From: Trichomonas vaginalis G3
Taxonomy: Eukaryota > Parabasalia > Trichomonadida > Trichomonadidae
Assembly (NCBI RefSeq): GCF_026262505.1
Contig: NC_067205.1
Coordinates: forward strand, 124,001 to 188,000
Direction of reading: 5' to 3'
DNA: 64,000 bases
Shown here in pieces: positions 47,801 through 61,339 of the stretch. A model generated the notes under the pieces. The model did no database searches and was not told where the DNA came from. It was given only the letters and a program-made list of their open reading frames with translations. How positions within the stretch are numbered: position 1 is the first letter of the stretch; every line of letters starts with the position of its first letter. A program made the position numbers and the translations under genes.

Positions 47801-50800
47801 AATATGAAAAGAAAGAGAATACTATAAAACCATGATGAATATAAATTGAAAGATAAAGTAATAAAACAATGAGAAATTTGAAAAGAAAGAGTGTGTAATA
47901 GATAAATGATAAATATGAAAAGAAAGAAAATGTCATAAATCAATGATAAATATGAAAAGAAATAAAATACTATAAAACAATGATAAATATAAAAAGAAAG
48001 AGAATTCCGGAAAACAATAATGAATATGAAAAGAAAGATAATGTCATAAAGTAATTATGAATATGAAAAGAAAGAGAATACTATAAAACCATGATGAATA
48101 TAAATTGAAAGATAAAGTAATAAAACAATGAGAAATTTGAAAAGAAAGAGTGTGTAATAGATAAATGATAAATATGAAAAGAAAGAAAATGTCATAAATC
48201 AATGATAAATATGAAAAGAAATAAAATACTATAAAACAATGAGAAATTTGAAAAAAAAGAGAATTCCGGAAAACAATAATGAATATGAAAAGAAAGATAA
48301 TGTCATAAAGTAATTATGAATATGAAAAGAAAGAGAATACTATAAAACCATGATGAATATAAATTGAAAGATAAAGTAATAAAACAATGAGAAATTTGAA
48401 AAGAAAGAGTGTGTAATAGATAAATGATAAATATGAAAAGAAAGAAAATGTCATAAATCAATGATAAATATGAAAAGAAATAAAATACTATAAAACAATG
48501 ATAAATATAAAAAGAAAGAGAATTCCGGAAAACAATAATGAATATGAAAAGAAAGATAATGTCATAAAGTAATTATGAATATGAAAAGAAAGAGAATACT
48601 ATAAAACCATGATGAATATAAATTGAAAGATAAAGTAATAAAACAATGAGAAATTTGAAAAGAAAGAGTGTGTAATAGATAAATGATAAATATGAAAAAA
48701 AGAAAATGTCATAAATCAATGATAAATATGAAAAGAAATAAAATACTATAAAACAATGATAAATATAAAAAGAAAGAGAATTCCGGAAAACAATAATGAA
48801 TATGAAAAGAAAGATAATGTCATAAAGTAATTATGAATATGAAAAGAAAGAGAATACTATAAAACCATGATGAATATAAATTGAAAGATAAAGTAATAAA
48901 ACAATGAGAAATTTGAAAAGAAAGAGTGTGTAATAGATAAATGATAAATATGAAAAGAAAGAAAATGTCATAAATCAATGATAAATATGAAAAGAAATAA
49001 AATACTATAAAACAATGATAAATATAAAAAGAAAGAGAATTCCGGAAAACAATAATGAATATGAAAGAAAGATAATGTCATAAAGTAATTATGAATATGA
49101 AAAGAAAGAGAATACTATAAAACCATGATGAATATAAATTGAAAGATAAAGTAATAAAAAATGAGAAATTTGAAAAGAAAGAGTGTGTAATAGATAAATG
49201 ATAAATATGAAAAGAAAGAAAATGTCATAAATCAATGATAAATATGAAAAGAAATAAAATACTATAAAACAATGATAAATATAAAAAGAAAGAGAATTCC
49301 GGAAAACAATAATGAATATGAAAAGAAAGATAATGTCATAAAGTAATTATGAATATGAAAAGAAAGAGAATACTATAAAACCATGATGAATATAAATTGA
49401 AAGATAAAGTAATAAAACAATGAGAAATTTGAAAAGAAAGTTAACAATACAAAACAATGATAAATATGATAAGAAAGAAAATGTCATAAATCAATGATAA
49501 ATATGAAAAGAAATAAAATACTATAAAACAATGAGAAATTTGAAAAAAAAGAGAATACCATAAACCAATGGTGAATATGAAAAAAAGATAATGTCATAAA
49601 GTAATTATGAATATGAAAAGAAAGAGAATACTATAAAACCATGATGAATATAAATTGAAAGATAAAGTAATAAAACAATGAGAAATTTGAAAAGAAAGAG
49701 TGTGTAATAGATAAATGATAAATATGAAAAGAAAGAAAATGTCATAAATCAATGATAAATATGAAAAGAAATAAAATACTATAAAACAATGATAAATATA
49801 AAAAGAAAGAGAATTCCGGAAAACAATAATGAATATGAAAAGAAAGATAATGTCATAAAGTAATTATGAATATGAAAAGAAAGAGAATACTATAAAACCA
49901 TGATGAATATAAATTGAAAGATAAAGTAATAAAACAATGAGAAATTTGAAAAGAAAGTTAACAATACAAAACAATGATAAATATGAAAAGAAAGAAAATG
50001 TCATAAATCAATGATAAATATGAAAAGAAATAAAATACTATAAAACAATGATAAATATAAAAAGAAAGAGAATTCCGGAAAACAATAATGAATATGAAAA
50101 GAAAGATAATGTCATAAAGTAATTATGAATATGAAAAGAAAGAGAATACTATAAAACCATGATGAATATAAATTGAAAGATAAAGTAATAAAACAATGAA
50201 AAATTTGAAAAGAAAGTTAACAATACAAAACAATGATAAATATGATAAGAAAGAGAGTGTAATAGATAAATGATAAATATGAAAAGAAATAAAATACTAT
50301 AAAACAATGATAAATATAAAAAGAAAGAGAATTCCGGAAAACAATAATGAATATGAAAAGAAAGATAATGTCATAAAGTAATTATGAATATGAAAAGAAA
50401 GAGAATACTATAAAACCATGATGAATATAAATTGAAAGATAAAGTAATAAAACAATGAGAAATTTGAAAAGAAAGAGTGTGTAATAGATAAATGATAAAT
50501 ATGAAAAGAAAGAAAATGTCATAAATCAATGATAAATATGAAAAGAAATAAAATACTATAAAACAATGATAAATATAAAAAGAAAGAGAATTCCGGAAAA
50601 CAATAATGAATATGAAAAGAAAGATAATGTCATAAAGTAATTATGAATATGAAAAGAAAGAGAATACTATAAAACCATGATGAATATAAATTGAAAGATA
50701 AAGTAATAAAACAATGAAAAATTTGAAAAAAAAGAGTGTGTAATAGATAAATGATAAATATGAAAAGAAAGAAAATGTCATAAATCAATGATAAATATGA

Positions 50801-53800
50801 AAAGAAATAAAATACTATAAAACAATGAGAAATTTGAAAAAAAAGAGAATACCATAAACCAATGGTGAATATGAAAAGAAAGATAATGTCATAAAGTAAT
50901 TATGAATATGAAAAGAAAGAGAATACTATAAAACCATGATGAATATAAATTGAAAGATAAAGTAATAAAACAATGAGAAATTTGAAAAGAAAGAGTGTGT
51001 AATAGATAAATGATAAATATGAAAGAAAGAAAATGTCATAAATCAATGATAAATATGAAAAGAAATAAAATACTATAAAACAATGATAAATATAAAAAGA
51101 AAGAGAATTCCGGAAAACAATAATGAATATGAAAAGAAAGATAATGTCATAAAGTAATTATGAATATGAAAAAGAAAGAGAATACTATAAAACCATGATG
51201 AATATAAATTGAAAGATAAAGTAATAAAACAATGAGAAATTTGAAAAGAAAGTTAACAATAAAAATGATAAATATGAAAGAAAGAAAATGTCATAAATCA
51301 ATGATAAATATGAAAAGAAATAAAATACTATAAAACAATGAGAAATTTGAAAAAAAGAGAATACCATAAACAATGGTGAATATGAAAAGAAAGATAATGT
51401 CATAAAGTAATTATGAATATGAAAAGAAAGAGAATACTATAAAACCATGATGAATATAAATTGAAAGATAAAGTAATAAAACAATGAAAATTTGAAAAGA
51501 AAGTTAACAATACAAACAATGATAAATATGATAAGAAAGAGAGTGTAATAGATAAATGATAAATATGAAAAGAAATAAATACTATAAAACAATGATAAAT
51601 ATAAAAAGAAAGAGAATTCCGGAAAACAATAATGAATATGAAAAGAAAGATAATGTCATAAAGTAATTATGAATATGAAAAGAAAGAGAATACTATAAAA
51701 CCATGATGAATATAAATTGAAAGATAAAGTAATAAAACAATGAGAAATTTGAAAAGAAGAGTGTGTAATAGATAAATGATAAATATGAAAAGAAAGAAAA
51801 TGTCATAAATCAATGATAAATATGAAAAGAAATAAAATACTATAAAACAAAGATAAATATAAAAAGAAAGGAATTCCGGAAAACAATAATGAATATGAAA
51901 AGAAGATAATGTCATAAAGTAATTATGAATATGAAAAGAAAGAGAATACTATAAAACATGATGAATATAAATTGAAAGATAAAGTAATAAAACAATGAAA
52001 AATTTGAAAAAAAAGAGTGTGTAATAGATAAATGATAAATATGAAAGAGAAGAAAATGTCATAAATCAATGATAAATATGAAAAGAAAAATACTATAAAA
52101 CAATGAGAAATTTGAAAAAAAAGAGAATACCAAAACCAATGGTGAATATGAAAAGAAAGATAATGTCATAAAGTAATTATGAATATGAAAAGAAAGAGAA
52201 TACTATAAAACCATGATGAATATAAATTGAAAGATAAAGTAATAAAACAATGAGAAATTTGAAAAAGAAAGAGTGTGTAATAGATAAATGATAAATATGA
52301 AAAGAAAGAAAATGTCATAAATCAATGATAAATATGAAAAAAATAAAATACTATAAAACAATGATAAATATAAAAAGAAAGAGAATTCCGGAAAACAATA
52401 ATGAATATGAAAAGAAAGATAATGTCATAAAGTAATTATGAATATGAAAAGAAAGAGAATACTATAAAACCATGATGAATATAAATTGAAAGATAAAGTA
52501 ATAAAACAATGAGAAATTTGAAAAGAAAGTTAACAATACAAAACAATGATAAATATGATAAGAAAGAAAATGTCATAAATCAATGATAAATATGAAAAGA
52601 AATAAAATACTATAAAACAATGAGAAATTTGAAAAAAAAGAGAATACCATAAACCAATGGTGAATATGAAAAGAAAGATAATGTCATAAAGTAATTATGA
52701 ATATGAAAAGAAAGAGAATACTATAAAACCATGATGAATATAAATTGAAAGATAAAGTAAAAAACAATGAAAATTTGAAAAGAAAGTTAACAATACAAAA
52801 CAATGATAAATATGATAAGAAAGAGAGTGTAATAATAAATGATAAATATGAAAGAAATAAAATACTATAAAACAATGATAAATATAAAAAGAAAGAGAAT
52901 TCCGGAAAACAATAATGAATATGAAAAAAAGATAATGTCATAAAGTAATTATGAATATGAAAAGAAAGAGAATACTATAAAACCATGATGAATATAAATT
53001 GAAAGATAAAGTAATAAAACAATGAGAAATTTGAAAAGAAAGAGTGTGTAATAGATAAATGATAAATATGAAAAGAAGAAAATGTCATAAATCAATGATA
53101 AATATGAAAAGAAATAAAATACTATAAACAATGTAAATATAAAAAGAAAGAGAATTCCGGAAACAATAATGAATATGAAGAAAGATAATGTCATAAAGTA
53201 ATTATGAATATGAAAAGAAAGAGAATACTATAAAACCATGATGAATATAAATTGAAAGATAAAGTAATAAAACAATGAAAATTGAAAAAAAGAGTGTGTA
53301 ATAGATAAATGATAATATGAAAAGAAAGATGTCAAATCAATGATAAATATGAAAAGAAATAAAATACTATAAAACATGAGAAATTAAAAAAAAGAGAATT
53401 CAAAACCAATAATGAATATGAAAGAAAGATAATGTCATAAAGTAATTATGAATATGAAAAGAAAGAGAATACTATAAAACCATGATGAATATAAATTGAA
53501 AGATAAAGTAATAAACAATGAGAAATTTGAAAAGAAAGAGTGTGTAATAGATAAATGATAAATATGATAAGAAAGAAAATGTCATAAATCAATGATAAAT
53601 ATGAAAAGAAATAAAATACTATAAAACAATGATAAATATAAAAAAAAGAGAATTCCGGAAACAATAATGAATATGAAAAGAAAGATAATGTCATAAAGTA
53701 ATTATGAATATGAAAAGAAGAGAATACTATAAAACCATGATGAATATAAATTGAAAGATAAAGTAATAAAACAATGAGAAATTTGAAAAGAAATGTTAAA

Positions 53801-56800
53801 ATAAAATGATAAATATGAAAGAAAAGAAATGTCATAAATCAATGATAAATATGAAAAGAAATAAAATACTATAAAACAATGAGAAATTTGAAAAAAAAAG
53901 AGAATACCATAAAAATGGTGAATATGAAAGAAAGATAATGTCATAAAGTAATTATGAATATGAAAAGAAAGAGAATACTATAAAACCATGATGAATAAAA
54001 TTGAAAGATAAAGTAATAAAACAATGAAAATTTGAAAAGAAAGTTAACATATAAACAATGATAAATATGATAAGAAAGAGAATGTCATAAATCAAATGAT
54101 AATATGAAAAGAAATAAAATACTATAAAACAATGATAAATATAAAAAGAAAGAGAATTCCGGAAAACAATAATGAATATGAAAAGAAAGATAATGTCATA
54201 AAGTAATTATGAATATGAAGAAAGAGAATACTATAAAACCATGATGAATATAAATTGAAAGATAAAGTAATAAAACAATGAGAAATTTGAAAAGAAAGAG
54301 TGTGTAATAGATAAATGATAAATATGAAAAGAAAGAAAATGTCATAAATCAATGATAAATATGAAAAGAAATAAAATACTATAAAAATGATAAATATAAA
54401 AAGAAAGAGAATTCCGGAAAACAATAATGAATATGAAAAGAAGATAATGTCATAAAGTAATTATGAATATGAAAAGAAAGAGAATACTATAAACCATGAT
54501 GAATATAAATTGAAAGATAAAGTAATAAAAATGAGAAATTTGAAAAAAAGAGTGTGTAATAGATAAATGATAAATATGAAAGAAAGAAAATGTCATAAAT
54601 CAATGATAAATATGAAAAGAAATAAAATACTATAAAACAATGATAAATTAAAAAAAAGAGAATACCAAAACAATGGTGAATATGAAAAGAAAGATAATGT
54701 CATAAAGTAATTATGAATATGAAAAGAAAGAGAATACTATAAAACCATGATGAATATAAATTGAAAGATAAAGTAATAAAAACAATGAGAAATTTGAAAA
54801 GAAAGTGTGTAATAGATAAATGATAATATGAAAGAAAGAAAATGTCATAAATCAATGATAAATATGAAAAGAAATAAAATACTATAAAACAATGATAAAT
54901 ATAAAAAGAAAGAGAATTCCGGAAAACAATATGAATATGAAAGAAAGATAATGTCATAAAGTAATTATGAATATGAAAAGAAAGAGAATACTATAAAACC
55001 ATGATGAATATAAATTGAAAGATAAAGTAATAAAACAATGAAGAAATTTGAAAAGAAAAGTGTAATAGATAAATGATAAATATGAAAAGAAAGAAAATGT
55101 CATAAATCAATGATAATATGAAAGAAATAAAATACTATAAAACAATGAAATTAAAAAAAAGAGAATTCCAAAACAATGTGAATATGAAAAGAAAGATAAT
55201 GTCATAAAGTAATTATGAATATGAAAAGAAGAGAATACTATAAAACCATGATGAATATAAATTGAAAGATAAAGTAATAAAACAATGAAAATTTGAAAAG
55301 AAAGTGTAACAATACAAAACAATGATAAATATGAAGAAAGAGAAATGTCATAATAAATGATAAATATGAAAAGAAATAAAATACTATAAACAATGATAAA
55401 TATAAAAAGAAAGAGAATTCCGGAAAACAATAATGAATATGAAAAGAAAGATAATGTCATAAAGTAATTATGAATATGAAAAGAAAGAGAATACTATAAA
55501 ACCATGATGAATATAAATTGAAAGATAAAGTAATAAAACAATGAGAAATTTGAAAAGAAGAGTGTGTAATAGATAAATGATAAATATGAAAAGAAAGAAA
55601 ATGTCATAAATCAATGATAAATATGAAAAGAAATAAAATACTATAAAACAATGATAAATATAAAAAGAAAGAGAATTCCGGAAAACAATAATGAATATGA
55701 AAAGAAAGATAATGTCATAAAGTAATTATGAATATGAAAAGAAAGAGAATACTATAAAACCATGATGAATATAATTGAAAGATAAAGTAATAAAACAATG
55801 AGAAATTTGAAAAGAAAGAGTGTGTAATAGATAAATGATAAATATGAAAGAAAGAAAATGTCATAAATCAATGATAAATATGAAAAGAAATAAAATACTA
55901 TAAAACAATGATAAATATAAAAAGAAAGAGAATTCCGGAAAACAATAATGAATATGAAAAGAAAGATAAGTCATAAAGTAATTATGAATATGAAAAAGAA
56001 AGAAATACTATAAAACCATGATGAATATAAATTGAAAGATAAGTAATAAAACAATGAGAAATTTGAAAAGAAAAGAGTGTGTAATAGATAAATGATAAAT
56101 ATGAAAGAAAGAAAATGTCATAATCAATGATAAATATGAAAAGAATAAAATACTATAAAAAATGATAAATATAAAAAGAAAGAGAATTCCGGAAACAATA
56201 ATGAATATGAAAAGAAAGATAATGTCATAAAGTAATTATGAATATGAAAAGAAAGAGAATACTATAAAACCATGATGAATATAAATTGAAAGATAAAGTA
56301 ATAAAACAATGAGAAATTTGAAAAAAAGAGTGTTGTAATAGATAAATGATAAATATGAAAAAGAAAGAATGTCATAAATCAATGATAAATATGAAAAGAA
56401 ATAAATACTATAAAACAATGATAAATATAAAAAGAAAGAGAAATTCCGGAAAACAATAATGAATATGAAAAGAAAAGATAATGTCATAAAGTATTATGAA
56501 TATGAAAAGAAAGAGAATACTATAAAACCATGATGAATATAATGAAAGATAAAGTAATAACAATGAGAAAAAATTTGAAAAAAAAAGAGTGTGTAATAGA
56601 TAAATGATAAATATGAAAAGAAAGAAAATGTCATAAATCAATGATAAATATGAAAAGAAATAAAATACTATAAACAAATGATAAAATAAAAAAAAGAGAA
56701 AGAATACCAAAAAATGGTGAATATGAAAGAAAGATAATGTCATAAAGTAATTATGAATTGAAAAGAAAGAGAATACTATAAAACCATGATGAATATAAAT

Positions 56801-58740
56801 TGAAAGAATAAAGTAATAAAACAATGAGAAATTTGAAAAAAAAGAGTGTGTAATAGATAATATAAATATGAAAAGAAAGAAAATGTCATAAATCATGATA
56901 AATATGAAAAGAAATAAAATACTATAAAACAATGATAATATAAAAGAAAGAGAATTCCGGAAAACAACACTGAATATGAAAAGAAAGATAATGTCATAAA
57001 GTAATTATGAATATGAAAAGAAAGAGAATACTATAAAACCATGATGAATATAAATTGAAGATAAAGTAATAAAACAATGAAAATTTGAAAAAAACGAGTG
57101 TGTAATAGATAAAGATAATATGAAAAGAAAGAAAATGTCATAAATCAATGATAATATGAAAGAAATAAAATACTATAAACAATGAGAAAATATAAAAAAA
57201 GAGAATTCCGGAAAACCAATGTGAATATGAAAAGAAAGATAATGTCATAAAGTAATTATGAATATGAAAAGAAAGAGAATACTATAAAACATGATGAATA
57301 TAAATTGAAAGATAAAGTAATAAAACAATGAGAAATTTGAAAAAAAGAGTGTGTAATAGATAAATGATAAATATGAAAAGAAAGAAAATGTCATAAATCA
57401 ATGATAAATATGAAAAGAAAAAAATACTATAAAACAATGATAAAATTATAAAAAGAAAGAGAATTCCGGAAAACAATAATGAATATGAAAAAAAGATAAT
57501 GCATAAGTAATTATGAATATGAAAAGAAAAGAGAATACTATAAAACCATGATGAATATAAATTGAAAGATAAAGTAATAAAACAATGAGAAATTTGAAAA
57601 AAAGAGGGTGTGTAATAGATAAATGATAAATATGAAAGAAGAAAATGTCATAAATCAATGATAAAATGAAAAGAAATAAAATACTATAAAACAATGATAA
57701 TATAAAAAGAAAGAGAATTCCGGAAAACAATAATGAATATGAAAAGAAAAGATAATGTCATAAAGTAATTATGAATATGAAAAGAAAGAGAATACTATAA
57801 AACCATGAATGATAAATTGAAAGATAAAGTAATAAACAATGAGAAATTTGAAAAAAAAGAGTGTGTAATAGATAAATGATAAATATGAAAAAGAAAGAAA
57901 ATGTCATAAATCAATGATAAATATGAAAAGAAATAAATACTATAAAACAATTGATAAATATAAAAGAAAGAGAATTCCGGAAAACAATAATGAATATGAA
58001 GAAAGATAATGTCATAAAGTAATTATGAATATGAAAAGAAAGAGAATACTATAAAAAACCATTGATGAATATAAATTGAAAGATAAAGTAATAAAACAAT
58101 GAAAAATTTGAAAAAAAAGAGTGTGTAATAGATAAATGATAAATATAAAAGAAAGAAAATGTCATAAATCAATATAATATGAAAAAGAAATTAAAATATA
58201 TAAAAATGATAAATATAAAAAGAAAGAGAATTCCGGAAAACAATAATGAATATGAAAAGAAAGATAATGTCATAAAGTAATTATGAATATGAAAAGAAAG
58301 AGAATACTATAAAACCATGATGAATATAAATTGAAAGATAAAGTAATAAAACAATGAGAAATTTGAAAAGAAAAGATGTGTGTAATAGATAAATGATAAA
58401 TATGAAAAGAAAGAAAATGTCATAAATCAATGATAAATATGAAAAGAAATAAAATACTATAAAACAATTGATAAATATAAAAAGAAAGAGAATTCCGGAA
58501 AACAATAATTGAATATGAAAAGAAAGATAATGTCATAAAGTAATTATGAATATGAAAGAAGAGAATACTATAAAACCATGATGAATATAAATTGAAAGAT
58601 AAAGTAATAAAAACAATGAAAATTTGAAAAAAAAGAGTGTGTAATAGATAAATGATAAATATGAAAAGAAAGAAATGTCATAAGATCAATGATAAATATG
58701 AAAAGAAAAAAATCAATAATCAATGATAAATATGAAAGAA
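44887..58740. repeat. Satellite: 37-bp monomers in a 259-bp higher-order unit
   Basis: About 50 higher-order units. Each has seven distinct 37-bp monomers in fixed order; one monomer carries ATTCCGGAAAACAATAATGA, another ATAAATTGAAAGATAAAGTA, another GTGTGTAATAGATAAATGAT. Marker spacings measured at 46,454, 46,712 and 46,972 are 258-260 bp. Variant units replace the ATTCCGG monomer with ATACCATAAACCAATGGTGA or carry GTTAACAATACAAAACAATG. Short indels become frequent from about 51,200 rightward. All open frames in it are Phe/Ile/Leu-rich shadows. Confidence 0.93.
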
Positions 58741-58828
58741 AGAGAATACAATAAAATAATGAATAACATGAAAAGTAAGAGAATATCATAAAGCAATGAC
58801 AAATATGAAGAGAAAGAGAATAATTTTC

Positions 58829-59856
58829 ATGTCAACATCAGCGCCATGTTCAACAAAGAATTTGACAATTTCGATTGAATTTGTTTTGATTGCAATAGAA
58901 AGTGGAGTATACTAAGATCAAAGAATTTTATAAAGCAATGATAAATATGATAAGAAAGAGAATGCCATATAAGCAATGATAAATATGATAAGAAAGAGAA
59001 TGTCATAAACCAATTGTGAATATGAAAAGAAAAGAAAATATAATAAGGTTTGTTGATGTCAGCCCCATTAGAAAGTAAATACGAAATAACTTTAAAGTTT
59101 CCAAAATACATGCATTCTCTTATTGAATCAGGATTTTGTCCGAAGTTTTGATTTAAGATACTCAGCAATTTCATAGTGTTTGATAACCCAATGCTGTATT
59201 AATCATTTTATTAAATGATTCACCTTCTTCTACCATTTGCATAAATATGTTTTTATTTCCTCCTTTAACAGCATATTCTTCAGAGTGTTTAGTGTATTTA
59301 GCTCCTAAATTTTTCATGTAATTGAAGCATAATTCTGATCCGTATTTAATTGCACAATCAAGTGGTTTGATTTCATCATCTACTTTCGTGTTAATTTTTA
59401 AGATTTGGGAATTTACTTTTAAGGTCATCAACTAAATCCCATGCAATATAGTATAGGAGACTCTTTTGAATATAAATTGAGAATTGCTTCTTCTGTCATT
59501 TTAGGCTTAAATTTTCAAAATTGAAACCTTTATAATGTAGAAGCGTTGCTAATTTAATATTATCGGCTTGATGACGCATGAGAATTCGTTAGATATCTTT
59601 GATAGAATTCTGAAAATAAATTAATGTCTTTTTCACGAATTTCCGAAAAAGCGCTAATCAAGTAAATTGCCATATTGATGGATATTTTGTTAGTTTTAAT
59701 TAAATCTATAATTTCTGCTGATGATGTTAAAATATTATTTGAATTGACTTCCGAAATAATTTTTTGAAGCTTGGCTAGGGTATTTGAAGGGTTCAATTGG
59801 CTTAAGGCTGCTAAATTGCATTCGCCTTCATTTACTGGTTGCTTTGTACTTGACAT
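58829..59856 (-). pseudogene. Ankyrin-repeat gene, 5' part (host, broken)
   Basis: The ATG at 59,856 opens 98 codons (MSSTKQPVNEGECNLAALSQ) resembling the helical N-terminal domain of trichomonad ankyrin proteins. That frame stops at 59,560; family-like sequence (AWDLVDDLKSKFPNLKI) continues in other frames through 59,431 and then in an 86-codon frame (EIKPLDCAIKYGSELCFNYM). A 58,827-59,174 frame holds DSIRECMYFGNFKVISYLLS and then enters satellite DNA. One more ankyrin cassette lies at 58,829-58,920. At least three frame changes are visible. The gene body has been replaced by satellite reaching to 42,469, where the other cassettes lie. Confidence 0.75.
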
Positions 59857-59933
59857 GCTTTGTAATTTTTTTTGGTCGTGACACTTTTAGGGACAAAATC
59901 AAGTGTTTCTACCAAATAATAAGAGAAAAGGGT

Positions 59934-59943
59934 AAATTTTTTT
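59934..59943 (+). repeat. 10-bp target duplication, left
   Basis: AAATTTTTTT occurs here and at 62,377-62,386, immediately outside the fold-back element. A 9-11-bp duplication is typical of Mutator-like transposons. The low complexity of the sequence lowers certainty. Confidence 0.6.
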
Positions 59944-60229
59944 GAAGGAGCGGTACATCTCACAAAAATTGACATTGTAAAGTTAGTCAGTTTACAATTG
60001 TAAAATGGCAAATTTGCCACTTGTTTGCCAACTACAAAAAAAGTTTGGCGCGCCAAATCGCAAAAGTGTCATAATCTCATGGTGGACCACAGTTGGAGTC
60101 GCCGCCGACAATCCACTGCTGGGATGCTACGCAGCCTTTGATCTGGCCAATCATAGTGCTGCTCCATCCACATCAGCAAGTGATTTCGGCAGGAGATCCC
60201 CAATCGGTCTTCCATGAGAGTTCACAAGC

Positions 60230-60860
60230 AAAGCGCAATACCTGTGCAGTCTAACTGCTAGGATATAGTAGCTAGGCTGTGTAGGTATTGCGCTTCTAAG
60301 GATATTAGTTATCCGTTATTGCCCTCATTCATTTACACTACCGCCCTGGTTCCCCAAAGGGCCAAGGATTCTGTAATTACTCGAGCAGGGCAAAGTTCTT
60401 CCGAGATCTCTCATTCCATCGAAAGATCTCGGAGAAAACTTTGCCTTAAACTACTCAATTACTGTTCCCTGGTTTTTCAAAGAGCCAGGGATTCTGTAGT
60501 TGATCTAATAAGGCAGAGTTTTTTCCGAAGTCTCTCATTTGATGAGAGGCCTCGGAAGAACTCTGCCTTAAGATAGCGTACTTGTGATCTCTAACAATTT
60601 TGGTGTGTCGGAGAATGTAAATTTATTCGACTAGGACAGAGTTTTTCCGAAGTCTCTCATTTGATGAAGGCCTCGGAAAAACTCTGCCCTAGTGTAATGT
60701 AGTTGTGGTACTTGGCCCACAAAAAGCGAGAGAACATGTCTGTAATTCGTTTATGCTGAAGTTATCTGGATGTCTCTCAAATGAGAGAGGAAATCCAGAT
60801 AACTTCAGCATAAGTTAATGCATATGTGGTTCTCTGGCTCTTTGTCGGCCAGAGAACGAA
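60230..60860. repeat. Chain of hairpins in the left arm
   Basis: At least five hairpins in series: 60,231-60,298 (GAAGCGCAATACC ends), 60,386-60,447 (GGCAAAGTTCTTCCGAGATC), 60,510-60,572 (AAGGCAGAGTTTTTTCCGA), 60,628-60,694 (ACTAGGACAGAGTTTTTCCG) and 60,750-60,815 (TTATGCTGAAGTTATCTGGA). Between them, paired words such as CCCTGG/CCAGGG and TTCTCTGG/CCAGAGAA form further small stems. Hairpins three and four are related to each other. The right arm holds the mirror set (61,436-62,092). Confidence 0.85.
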
Positions 60861-60985
60861 TAAAAAGTTTAATGGGTGAGTAGGCTCGATGGATGCCTAC
60901 TCATTGCAAATATACGTTATTTTTTTCCTATGAGAAAATAGTTTTCCAGTTTTATAATACCATATGTTTTATTTCTTCATATATA

Positions 60986-61339
60986 ACCTATTCCAAAGGA
61001 GAAAAAGAGATTTTCCGAAATTCATAATTTCAAATTTGCGTAAAACTCAAAATTAAGTGAACATAATAAAAGAACACATAATAAATCAGATTCACCATAT
61101 TTAAGTTTCACAAAAATTTCCAAAAAAATCACGTTTCGAAAATTTCGAAATCAAAAAGTACATTTTTCGCGAGAAAAAAAGAAAAACAATTTTTTTTTGG
61201 AATTTTGGTGAGATAGAATCTTCTTTATCTCCTCATGTAGTGAATATTTTCGCGTTCTGATGGCGGAAAACGCAGTTTTGAATGCGGAGATTCCGAAACA
61301 CACGGAAAAATTAGGGTTTAATAAGAAAATTAGATTATA
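60986..61339. other. Unique centre of the fold-back element
   Basis: 354 bp without a gene. AT-rich, with TTTTTCGCGAGAAAAA near 61,162 close to the symmetry centre, itself a short palindrome. Not repeated between arms. Confidence 0.6.

Noticed and set aside
44038-58800. Many minus-strand frames rich in Phe, Ile, Leu and Tyr, up to 174 codons
   Set aside because: They are translations of the 37-bp satellite. The 259-bp unit is not a multiple of three, frames shift with each unit, and no start context or composition supports a membrane protein.
60005-60217. 70-codon frame in the left arm of the fold-back element as a transposase remnant
   Set aside because: No transposase motif is visible, and the mirrored arm does not keep the frame because of small length differences. 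Treated as repeat sequence.
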